A DNA stretch of 5,745 nucleotides, from positions 1 to 5,745 of the forward strand of contig NZ_CAMXYR010000077.1 of assembly GCF_947253225.1 (NCBI RefSeq). Direction: 5' to 3'. This document shows positions 1 to 5,745 of the stretch, one piece after another. A program made the position numbers and the translations under genes. The stretch is from an uncultured Anaerococcus sp. (GTDB lineage: Bacteria; Bacillota; Clostridia; Tissierellales; Peptoniphilaceae). Below the pieces are notes generated by a model, which worked only from the letters and a program-made list of their open reading frames with translations, was not told the DNA's origin and searched no databases. Numbering within the stretch: the first letter of the stretch is position 1; each line of letters begins with the position of its first letter.

Positions 1-51
1 TATAAATATCAAAAAAGAACATTTTATTATGCAAAGAATAAATGTTTTCAC

Positions 52-58
52 AAAGGAG
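52..58 (+). promoter_or_regulatory. Ribosome binding site of the EF-G-like gene
   Basis: AAAGGAG lies five bases before the ATG at 64 and matches the anti-Shine-Dalgarno sequence well. It decides the start: no other in-frame ATG lies between it and the window edge. The rest of the 63-base leader is A/T-rich. I could not place a convincing -35/-10 pair in it, so the promoter is probably further upstream, outside the window. Confidence 0.85.
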
Positions 59-63
59 TAAAT

Positions 64-2112
64 ATGAAAAATTATGACACATCTAAAATCAGAAATTTAG
101 CTTTAGTCGGTCACTCAAAGGCAGGTAAGACCTCTTTGACAGAAGCACTACTATATAAAACTGGTGTGATCGATAAGAAAGGAAAAGTTGAAGAAGGTTC
201 AACCGTTTCAGATTATGAAGCTCAAGAAAAAAAGAGAAAAATATCCCTTCAAACTTCAATAATTCCAATCGAATACAATGATTTTAAGATTAATTTTATA
301 GATTCTCCTGGATTTTTTGACTTTGAAGGTGAAGTTTTGCAAGCTCTAAGAGCAGCAGAATCAGCACTTTTTGTTATAGATGGAGAAAATGGTATAGAAG
401 TTGCTACCGAAAAATATTGGAAGTACACCCAAGAGATTAATCTTCCTTCTATAATTTTTGTAAACAAATTGGATAAGGAAAATGCTAACTTCAATAAGGT
501 TGTTTCAGACCTCCATATAGAATTCGGCAAGAAAATAATTCCTCTAACCTTGATGTTGGGTGAGGGTGAGAACTTCGAGGGAATTATTGATGTTATAGAA
601 AAGAAAGCCTACACTTATGAAAACAACGAGAAAAAGGAAGTGGAAATTCCTGAGATAAGACTTGCCGAAGTGGATGAAGTTTATAATCAAGTTATAGAAG
701 CCGTGGCAGAGTCTGACGATAGCTTGATGGAGAAATTCTTTGAGGGAGAAGAGTTTTCCGAAGAAGAATTTATGAAGGGTCTTTCTAAGGCAATCCTCCA
801 AGGGGATGTTGTTCCATTAATCGCAGGTTCAAGCGAAAAACACATAGGTCTGACATCTTTATTGGATACCATTACAAAGTATATGCCTTCAATTGATGAT
901 GAAGCAGCAAATATTGGTTATAGGGTAAAAGAAGGTTACCAAGCTTTTGAACCTAAGGCAGATGCACCATTTTCTGCAGTTGTCTTTAAGACAATCGCCG
1001 ATCCATTTGTTGGAAAGATATCAATCTTTAAGATGATTTCTGGTTCACTTAAGAAAGATGATAAGATTTTAAATGTAAGTAAGGGCGTTGAAGAAAAGGT
1101 TGCAAATCTCTTTGTCATGAGAGGAAAAGAGCAAATAAAAGTTGATAAACTAGTCGCTGGAGATATTGGAGCTTTCTCTAAGGTGGACTCTGCATCAACT
1201 GGAGATACCCTAGCTAGCAAGGAAAAACCAATTGAGTATAAGAGAATTAAATATCCAAAACCAGTTCTCTTCTATGCGATTAGAGCTCTTAGCAAAAACG
1301 ATGAAGATAGGATATCTGAAGCTTTACAAAAACTTGCCGAAGAAGATCCAACCTTTAAGGAAGAAAGAAACCAAGAAACTAACCAATCAATCTTATCAGG
1401 TCTTGGCAATGTTCAGCTTGAAGTTTTGATGGATAAATTAAAAGATAATTATTCGGTAAATACTGAAGTAGTAGAATATAGAATCCCTTATAGGGAAACA
1501 ATCAAGTCTAAGTCAGATGTTCAAGGAAAACACAAGAAACAATCTGGTGGTGCAGGTCAGTATGGAGATGTATTCATTAGATTTGAGCCTATTGAAGAAG
1601 ATTTTATCTTTGATGAAGAAGTTTTTGGAGGAGCTGTTCCAAAGAACTACTTCCCAGCAGTAGAAAAGGGCCTTGTAGAATCCCTAGCTGAAGGACCACT
1701 TGGAGGTTACAAGGTTACTGGCATCAAGGCAACTCTCTATGATGGGTCCTACCATCCAGTAGATTCCAACGAACAAGCCTTCAAGACTGCGGCAAAAATA
1801 GCCTTCAAGAAAGGAATAGAAGCAGCAGATCCAATCCTTCTCGAGCCAATTATGAAACTAGAAATCAATGTTCCAGATGCAAACATGGGTGATGTAATGG
1901 GAGATATGAACAAAAGACGTGGAAGAATCCTTGGTATGGAACCACAAGCTGACGGAAGTCAAGTCATTTTGGCAGAAGCTCCTCTAGCCGAAGTTTTAAC
2001 CTATGCGATTGACCTTAGAAGTCAAACGTCAGCTCGTGGCTCATTCTCTATGGAATTTGTTAGATATGAAGAAGTGCCAAAAGAAATTACTACTAAAGTA
2101 TTAGGAAAATAA
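64..2112 (+). CDS. Elongation factor G-like GTPase (EF-G paralogue with altered G3 motif)
   Basis: A 682-residue translation-factor GTPase with the full EF-G domain order, slightly shorter than housekeeping EF-G (about 690-700). Visible G-domain motifs are the P-loop GHSKAGKT (16-23), a switch I region ending KRKIS (57-61) instead of the usual ERGIT, G3 DSPGFFDF (80-87), G4 NKLD (134-137) and a G5-like GSS (255-257). Domain II follows from about residue 300. Domain IV begins with SGGAGQYGDV (494-503) and keeps the tip motif GSYHPVDS (561-568), whose His564 should match the ribosome-contacting His583 of E. coli EF-G. Domain V includes EPIMKLEINVPDANMGDV (594-611). The His that normally follows the G3 glycine is Phe84. 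This pattern marks the EF-G2/EF-G-like paralogue family, whose role is poorly defined; it is not expected to be the main translocase. No rpsL, rpsG or tuf lies next to it, which also argues against canonical fusA. It is probably cytosolic and ribosome-associated. The next gene begins after a 25-base gap without a terminator. Confidence 0.93.
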   Translation: MKNYDTSKIRNLALVGHSKAGKTSLTEALLYKTGVIDKKGKVEEGSTVSDYEAQEKKRKISLQTSIIPIEYNDFKINFIDSPGFFDFEGEVLQALRAAESALFVIDGENGIEVATEKYWKYTQEINLPSIIFVNKLDKENANFNKVVSDLHIEFGKKIIPLTLMLGEGENFEGIIDVIEKKAYTYENNEKKEVEIPEIRLAEVDEVYNQVIEAVAESDDSLMEKFFEGEEFSEEEFMKGLSKAILQGDVVPLIAGSSEKHIGLTSLLDTITKYMPSIDDEAANIGYRVKEGYQAFEPKADAPFSAVVFKTIADPFVGKISIFKMISGSLKKDDKILNVSKGVEEKVANLFVMRGKEQIKVDKLVAGDIGAFSKVDSASTGDTLASKEKPIEYKRIKYPKPVLFYAIRALSKNDEDRISEALQKLAEEDPTFKEERNQETNQSILSGLGNVQLEVLMDKLKDNYSVNTEVVEYRIPYRETIKSKSDVQGKHKKQSGGAGQYGDVFIRFEPIEEDFIFDEEVFGGAVPKNYFPAVEKGLVESLAEGPLGGYKVTGIKATLYDGSYHPVDSNEQAFKTAAKIAFKKGIEAADPILLEPIMKLEINVPDANMGDVMGDMNKRRGRILGMEPQADGSQVILAEAPLAEVLTYAIDLRSQTSARGSFSMEFVRYEEVPKEITTKVLGK

Positions 2113-2125
2113 AGAAAGAATAAGC

Positions 2126-2131
2126 AAGGAG
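2126..2131 (+). promoter_or_regulatory. Ribosome binding site of the branching enzyme gene
   Basis: AAGGAG sits six bases before the ATG at 2138, a near-ideal Shine-Dalgarno site that fixes this start. The 25-base gap after the EF-G-like stop contains no hairpin and is too short for a full promoter, so read-through transcription from the first gene is likely. Confidence 0.85.
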
Positions 2132-2137
2132 AGTGCA

Positions 2138-4129
2138 ATGGCAAAGTGGGAAATAATTAATATAGATCCTTGGCTAAAGGACTATGAAGGCGATATCAAC
2201 TTGAGGATGGATCGCTATAAAGAACAGAAGGAAAGACTTTTAGGAGTTGACGGAAAACTAATAGATTTTGCTAATGCACACAAGTATTACGGTTTTCACA
2301 AGATAAAAACAGGTTGGATATATAGGGAATGGGCACCAAATGCTGATGGACTCTATCTCATAGGGGACTTTAATAACTGGGACAGGCATTCTCACCCAAT
2401 GAGAAGAATCAACAATGAAGATTGGGAGATTGAAATAAAAGGAATTAGAAACCTTCCTCATGGCTCAAGGGTCAAGGTTCTTGTTGATGCTAACGGAAAG
2501 ATTAGTGATAGGATTCCCTTGTATGCAACAAGGGTAGAAATGGATGAGAATCTCGACTATGCTGGAATTATTCAAAATCCTAGAAAGAAATTTAAGTGGG
2601 AAGATGAAAGTTTTAAGATAAATAGGGATAAGCTCTTAATCTATGAAGCCCACATAGGTATGGCTGGTGAGGAAGGTAAAGTTTACTCCTACAAGGAGTT
2701 TGAAAAATACATTCTTCCAAGAATAAAAAAAGATGGCTATACAACTATCCAGCTTATGGCAATAGCAGAACATCCTTACTATGGATCTTTTGGCTATCAA
2801 GTGTCCAATTTCTATGCCCCAAGCTCTTGGTATGGTGAAAATGATGAACTAAAATCATTAATCAACTCCTGTCACAAGGAAGGTATCAATGTCATAATGG
2901 ACTTGGTTCATTCTCATGCTGTCAAAAATACCGCTGAGGGAATAAACGAATTTGATGGAACAGTCTATCAATTTTTTCACGAAGGAGAAGAGGGCAACCA
3001 TCCAGATTGGGACTCCAAACTATTTGATTACAAGAAACCTGGAGTTTGTCATTTCCTTCTATCAAACATTAAATACTGGCTAGAAGAGTTTCACTTTGAT
3101 GGCTTTAGGTTTGATGGTGTAACTTCCATGATTTACAAAGACCATGGCAGGGGCGAAGCCTTTGACTCCTACAAGAAATACTTCTCCATGAACACGGATA
3201 TAGAAGCCATAAACTACTTGCAATTAGCCAATGAGCTTATAAAAGAAATAAAGCCATCTGCTATAACCATTGCAGAAGATATGAGTGGAATGCCAGGAAT
3301 GTGTCTGCCACTAGAGGTAGGGGGAATTGGATTTGACTATAGACTTGCAATGGGGATGCCAGACTTTTGGGAAAAAGCTCTACTAAAAAGGGATGAGGAC
3401 TGGGATTTATCCAAAATGTGGTATGAGCTTTCAACCCATAGACCAGAAGAGAAGAGAATTTCCTATGTTGAAAGTCACGATCAAGCCTTAGTCGGCTCTA
3501 AGACAAGCATCTTTAGGCTTGCTGATCAAGAAATGTACTGGAATATGAGAAAAGACGATCATAATATGGTAATAGATAGGGCTATTGCCCTCCACAAAAT
3601 GCTAAGATGGATTACCATATCCATGGGAGCAGATGGTTACCTAAACTTTATGGGCAACGAATTTGGTCATCCTGAATGGATAGATTTTCCGAGAGAAGGT
3701 AATGGATATTCCTACCATTATGCCAGACGTCAATGGTCTTTGGCAGATTCCAAGGATTTGAAATACCAATACCTAAACAATTTTGACAACGCCATGATTG
3801 ACTTTGTCAAAGAAAACAATCAACTATCAAACGAAACATACAGGCTATGGATAGATAATGATAGAAAGATTATAGCCTTTAGAAATGGAGACGTAGTCTA
3901 TATCTTTAACTTCCATCCAGAAAATTCTTACGAATCCTTCCACCTACCAATCCACGACATAGGTGAGTTTGAAGTAGTAATGGATACCGATGAAGAAGAA
4001 TTTGGCGGCTTTGCAAGAATTAGCCACGAATATATATATCAAACAGAAAGGTTGGCAGGAACTGATTATGACGGAATAAAAATCTACATTCCATCAAGAA
4101 CGGGGCTTGCTCTAAAGAAAATCAAATGA
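2138..4129 (+). CDS. glgB: 1,4-alpha-glucan (glycogen) branching enzyme, eukaryotic-type GH13_8
   Basis: A 663-residue enzyme that should cut alpha-1,4-glucan chains and rejoin them as alpha-1,6 branches, in the cytoplasm. The N-terminal part (about 57-140) is a CBM48-like module with YREWAPNAD and GDFNNWD (76-82). The GH13 (alpha/beta)8 barrel then shows region I DLVHSH (255-260), the nucleophile Asp326 in DGFRFDGV, the acid/base Glu380 in ITIAED and the transition-state Asp448 in VESHDQ, so all three catalytic residues are present. The signatures GFDYRLAMGMPD (398-409), LNFMGNEFGHPEWIDFPR (502-519) and SYHYARRQW (525-533), and a C-terminal all-beta domain with FNFHPENSY (590-598), EFGG (621-624) and YIPSRTGLAL (650-659), follow animal, plant and fungal branching enzymes rather than E. 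coli-type GlgB. The length is also near the roughly 700 residues of the eukaryotic type. The symbol is given by function; it is not an orthologue of E. coli glgB. No glgA, glgC or glgP is in view. The stop codon overlaps the next start as ATGA. Confidence 0.94.
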   Translation: MAKWEIINIDPWLKDYEGDINLRMDRYKEQKERLLGVDGKLIDFANAHKYYGFHKIKTGWIYREWAPNADGLYLIGDFNNWDRHSHPMRRINNEDWEIEIKGIRNLPHGSRVKVLVDANGKISDRIPLYATRVEMDENLDYAGIIQNPRKKFKWEDESFKINRDKLLIYEAHIGMAGEEGKVYSYKEFEKYILPRIKKDGYTTIQLMAIAEHPYYGSFGYQVSNFYAPSSWYGENDELKSLINSCHKEGINVIMDLVHSHAVKNTAEGINEFDGTVYQFFHEGEEGNHPDWDSKLFDYKKPGVCHFLLSNIKYWLEEFHFDGFRFDGVTSMIYKDHGRGEAFDSYKKYFSMNTDIEAINYLQLANELIKEIKPSAITIAEDMSGMPGMCLPLEVGGIGFDYRLAMGMPDFWEKALLKRDEDWDLSKMWYELSTHRPEEKRISYVESHDQALVGSKTSIFRLADQEMYWNMRKDDHNMVIDRAIALHKMLRWITISMGADGYLNFMGNEFGHPEWIDFPREGNGYSYHYARRQWSLADSKDLKYQYLNNFDNAMIDFVKENNQLSNETYRLWIDNDRKIIAFRNGDVVYIFNFHPENSYESFHLPIHDIGEFEVVMDTDEEEFGGFARISHEYIYQTERLAGTDYDGIKIYIPSRTGLALKKIK

Positions 4130-4641
4130 AAATAATTTGTCTAGGAGATTCCTTCACCCAAGGGTACCTAGTAGATAAGGAAAACTACACCCGCTTTCTT
4201 GAGAAGGCGGGCTTTCTAGTTAGAAACCTCGGGGTAAATGGGTCCACCACCGAAGAAATGTTAAATAGGTATGAGGGGTTTAAAGGATCGGATAAAAAAG
4301 ATGTTCTTGTAGTATTTGGAGCTACAAACGACTTTCTAAATGGAGAGAGCGTAGAATTTGCCTACCAAAATCTAAAACGTATATTAAATATGAGAAAAGT
4401 AGAGAAAACAATCCTTGTTCTACCTCCTTATATAGAAGAGGAGGAAGTCTATATATTCTACAAAGAAGTTAATGACAAAATCGACTACCTAGATGAAAAA
4501 TTAGAAAATCTAATAAAAAATCAAGATGTAAGCCTAATAGATGCAAGGAAAATTTCTGGTAGATATATTGATGGAATTCATTTGGCTAGAGATTTTCACA
4601 AAAAACTAGCAGAGGAAATATTAAGGGAAATTAATGATTGA
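4126..4641 (+). CDS. SGNH/GDSL-family hydrolase, cytosolic, substrate unknown
   Basis: A 171-residue single-domain esterase-like protein of the SGNH fold. Block I is ICLGDSFTQG (4-13) with nucleophile Ser9. Block II is NLGVNGST (34-41). Block III is FGATND (64-69), with oxyanion Asn68. Block V is DGIHL (149-153), giving Asp149 and His152 of the triad. All catalytic blocks are therefore intact. The length suits the small bacterial TesA/acetyl-esterase-like group. There is no signal peptide or membrane helix, so it should act in the cytoplasm. Members of this fold hydrolyse acyl or acetyl esters on lipids, sugars or thioesters, and sequence alone does not tell which. Its ATG overlaps the branching enzyme stop (ATGA, 4 bases) and has no clear Shine-Dalgarno site, so translation probably depends on re-initiation by ribosomes finishing the preceding gene. 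Its own end overlaps the next gene by 8 bases. Confidence 0.9.
   Translation: MKIICLGDSFTQGYLVDKENYTRFLEKAGFLVRNLGVNGSTTEEMLNRYEGFKGSDKKDVLVVFGATNDFLNGESVEFAYQNLKRILNMRKVEKTILVLPPYIEEEEVYIFYKEVNDKIDYLDEKLENLIKNQDVSLIDARKISGRYIDGIHLARDFHKKLAEEILREIND
4190..4211 (+). other. GC-rich hairpin inside the 5' part of the SGNH hydrolase gene
   Basis: The RNA could fold as a 9-bp stem (8 Watson-Crick pairs and one G-U) around a TTGA loop, with CCCGC at the base of the left arm facing GCGGG. It begins 64 bases after the start codon. It stands out because the surrounding DNA is AT-rich. The downstream bases (CTTTCTAGTT) are not a proper T-run, so I do not call it a terminator. It lies in codons for TRFLEKAGF and may be only a coding coincidence. 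Confidence 0.4.
4623..4628 (+). promoter_or_regulatory. Weak ribosome binding site of the MscS gene
   Basis: AAGGGA lies five bases before the ATG at 4634, inside the last codons of the SGNH hydrolase gene. It is a partial Shine-Dalgarno match. It supports this start over the in-frame ATGs at 4661 and 4676, together with the expected 286-residue length. The 8-base gene overlap suggests translational coupling. Confidence 0.55.
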
Positions 4642-5494
4642 ACAAATAGAAAAGCAGGAAATGGTAAGAGAAATAATGAGAAATAAATTGCTCTATGGAG
4701 CCATATCCCTAGTGATAGTAGTCCTAGTAAGTGTGATAATTCTTACCATTATAAAAAAAATAATAAATAAGTTTCTTGAAGGAAGCCTAGTAAAAAAATC
4801 ATCAGTCAATACAAATAAAATACACACAATATCCAAGGCTTTATACTCTATAATAAGAGTTGTAATCATATTTATAGCTATAACAATGGTTCTTGACATA
4901 TTCGGCATCAATACATCGACTCTCATAGCGACAGCAGGAGTTGGTGGTGTTGCTCTAGCTCTAGGAACTCAGACCTTAATAGCAGACTTCATAAAAGGGA
5001 TGTTAATAATCGTAGATGATAAAATAAGGGTAGGAGAATGGATAAAGGTAGCAGGAATTGAAGGGGAAGTTGAAGCTCTCGACTTTAGAGTAACAAAAGT
5101 AAGGGATTTTAATGGATCGCTACACATAATACCAAACTCAGAAATAACAAGTGTCCAAAACTTCAACAGGGGTCTAATGATATCTGAAGCAACCTTTAGT
5201 GTATCTAATGATACAAGCCTTGACCAAGTAAAAGAAATGGTCGAAGCTATTTCTACAAAAATAGCTAATAAAGAGGAATACAAGCGTGTATTTAAAGAGA
5301 GATTTAAAATATTTGAAATTAAAGATCTGAATGACTTCTCATATAAAGTAAGAATTACCGCTAAAGTAAAGAATGGTCTCCAGTGGAAAATTTCAAGAGA
5401 GATTAGAGAAATGATAAAATATGAAATGGAAGAAAGGAAAATAAAAAGCTCATTAGTGGAGCATAAAAGTTATGAAAAAATACAAGGTAGATGA
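4634..5494 (+). CDS. mscS: Small-conductance mechanosensitive channel, MscS family
   Basis: A 286-residue integral membrane protein, the same length as E. coli MscS, that should form a homo-oligomeric channel releasing solutes when membrane tension rises after osmotic downshock. Three hydrophobic segments are visible: TM1 about 19-41, TM2 about 71-91, and the pore-lining TM3 about 95-128. TM3 contains the Gly/Ala-rich AGVGGVALALGTQTLIADF (101-119) typical of the family. The beta domain follows with VGEWIKVAGIEGEVEALD (133-150) and the signature IIPNSEI (165-171). The C-terminal alpha/beta cytosolic domain runs to the end and finishes in a charged, Lys/Glu-rich stretch. There is no extra N-terminal sensor domain, so this is the minimal architecture. 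Isoleucine codons in the first 98 codons are mostly ATA (17 of 22), more skewed than in the EF-G-like gene, which suggests lower expression. The gene overlaps its upstream neighbour by 8 bases and the downstream DUF951 gene by 23. The symbol denotes the family; other MscS paralogues may exist in the genome. Confidence 0.93.
   Translation: MIEQIEKQEMVREIMRNKLLYGAISLVIVVLVSVIILTIIKKIINKFLEGSLVKKSSVNTNKIHTISKALYSIIRVVIIFIAITMVLDIFGINTSTLIATAGVGGVALALGTQTLIADFIKGMLIIVDDKIRVGEWIKVAGIEGEVEALDFRVTKVRDFNGSLHIIPNSEITSVQNFNRGLMISEATFSVSNDTSLDQVKEMVEAISTKIANKEEYKRVFKERFKIFEIKDLNDFSYKVRITAKVKNGLQWKISREIREMIKYEMEERKIKSSLVEHKSYEKIQGR
5458..5461 (+). promoter_or_regulatory. Weak ribosome binding site of the DUF951 gene
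   Basis: GGAG lies ten bases before the ATG at 5472, inside the end of the mscS gene. The spacing is longer than ideal. The start is supported mainly by the protein, which begins at the usual point of the family just ahead of the V-x-D-I-V segment. Confidence 0.5.
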
Positions 5495-5693
5495 TATAGT
5501 TACACTAAAAAAGGGACATCCCTGCGGAGAAAATTTATGGAAAATTCAAAGGCTAGGAGCAGATATCAAGCTTAAATGCCTGGGATGTGAAAAAAACATA
5601 TGGATGAAAAGATTAGACTTTGATAAAAAAATTAGAAAAATAAAAGACAAAGATGGGAAGATGGTAGCAATAGTTAACTACAACCCAGACTAA
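5472..5693 (+). CDS. DUF951 family protein (YyzM-like), small Cys-containing protein
   Basis: A 73-residue basic protein. The family core is clear: VDDIVTLKKGHPCGENLWKI (6-25), then RLGADIKLKCLGC (27-39). The conserved HPCG (16-19) and the CLGC pair (Cys36, Cys39), together with Cys18, could bind a metal such as zinc; this is inferred from spacing, not shown. The core looks like a small beta-barrel, and the family's function is unknown. From memory, members are usually about 60-67 residues, so the Lys-rich tail after residue 57 (ending AIVNYNPD) may be a lineage-specific extension. The gene starts within the last 23 bases of mscS in another frame, which suggests translational coupling, and it is the last gene before the terminator. 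I recall DUF951 genes sitting near mscS-type, parB and ychF genes in Firmicutes, which fits here. Confidence 0.88.
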   Translation: MKKYKVDDIVTLKKGHPCGENLWKIQRLGADIKLKCLGCEKNIWMKRLDFDKKIRKIKDKDGKMVAIVNYNPD

Positions 5694-5700
5694 AAACAGG

Positions 5701-5735
5701 AAAAATCACCTAACCCAATGGTTAGGTGATTTTTT
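5701..5735 (+). terminator. Intrinsic terminator, probably bidirectional
   Basis: A perfect 15-bp inverted repeat (5701-5715 and 5720-5734) encloses a CAAT loop. The stem core TCACCTAACC / GGTTAGGTGA is flanked by five A's on the left and six T's on the right. This gives a T-run after the hairpin on the + strand and a matching one on the - strand, so it could stop transcription from either side. It begins seven bases after the DUF951 stop codon and closes the five-gene set. The remaining ten bases of the window are A/T-rich and hold nothing else that I can see. Confidence 0.93.
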
Positions 5736-5745
5736 AAATAAAAAA

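Noticed and set aside
1..30. TATAAA at 1-6 and TATTAT at 25-30 as -10 promoter elements
   Set aside because: The first would need a -35 outside the window; the second has no TTGACA-like box at the right distance. A/T-rich DNA yields such hexamers by chance.
936..1220. 94-residue reading frame on the - strand inside the EF-G-like gene
   Set aside because: It is a shadow of a clear gene with conserved EF-G motifs, has no recognisable domain, and shows no ribosome binding site of note. The same holds for the other - strand frames at 249-530, 544-801 and 687-872.
1232..1429. 65-residue + strand frame inside the EF-G-like gene
   Set aside because: It is out of frame with a well-supported gene, has no family resemblance, and its composition is what a shifted reading of domain II/III codons would give.
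64..2112. Tetracycline resistance ribosomal protection protein (TetM/TetO type)
   Set aside because: Those proteins share the EF-G fold but keep a DTPGHMDF-type G3 with the histidine and have different domain IV loops. The switch I (VSDYEAQEKKRKIS) and G3 (DSPGFFDF) here fit the EF-G2-like group.
3782..3811. Inverted repeat TTTGACA / TGTCAAA inside the branching enzyme gene
   Set aside because: The seven-base arms with a 16-base spacer lie in conserved coding sequence away from any start, so chance is the simplest explanation.
4423..4444. CCTCCT / AGGAGG inverted repeat in the SGNH gene, with AGGAGG as a possible internal ribosome binding site
   Set aside because: The arms are short (6 bp) with a 10-base loop, and no ATG follows AGGAGG at a usable distance. 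It encodes a Glu-rich stretch.
4893..4898. TTGACA inside mscS as a -35 box for an internal promoter
   Set aside because: There is no TATAAT-like hexamer 16-18 bases downstream, and the site lies in codons of a transmembrane segment.
4969..5283. 104-residue - strand frame opposite the mscS beta domain
   Set aside because: It lies opposite the conserved MscS signature region and has no recognisable protein features. It is a shadow, as is the frame at 4693-4926.

Overview
The window is a compact, AT-rich, single-strand stretch of a low-GC Gram-positive (Firmicutes-type) chromosome. The evidence is strong AAGGAG-type ribosome binding sites, A/T-rich codon use with AGA arginine and many ATA isoleucine codons, a DUF951 (YyzM-like) protein, and a paralogous EF-G of the kind common in Firmicutes. 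An anaerobic coccus lineage of the Peptoniphilaceae/Tissierellia type would fit. That placement is an impression, not something the sequence proves.

Layout: five genes all read on the + strand. A 63-base leader with a good Shine-Dalgarno site comes first. It is followed by an EF-G-like GTPase (64-2112), a eukaryotic-type glycogen branching enzyme (2138-4129), a small SGNH/GDSL hydrolase (4126-4641), a three-helix MscS-type mechanosensitive channel (4634-5494) and a 73-residue DUF951 protein (5472-5693). A 15-bp perfect hairpin with a T-run (5701-5735) closes the set. The gap between genes 1 and 2 is 25 bases and holds no terminator. The next three junctions overlap by 4, 8 and 23 bases. The whole set can therefore be one transcript, with translational coupling in the last four genes.

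The genes do not form an obvious single pathway. The EF-G paralogue has lost the catalytic histidine of its G domain and is probably not the housekeeping translocase. The branching enzyme has a full set of GH13 catalytic residues and is closest in motif content to the animal, plant and fungal type (GH13_8), but no other glycogen genes are in view. The SGNH hydrolase is cytosolic and of unknown substrate. MscS and DUF951 look like an osmotic-release channel plus a small Cys-containing protein of unknown function. A stress or envelope theme is possible but is only inference. No mobile element, CRISPR array, RNA gene or clearly new multi-gene system is visible. The points most worth a second look are the degenerate GTPase centre, the eukaryotic-like branching enzyme and the mixed, tightly coupled operon.
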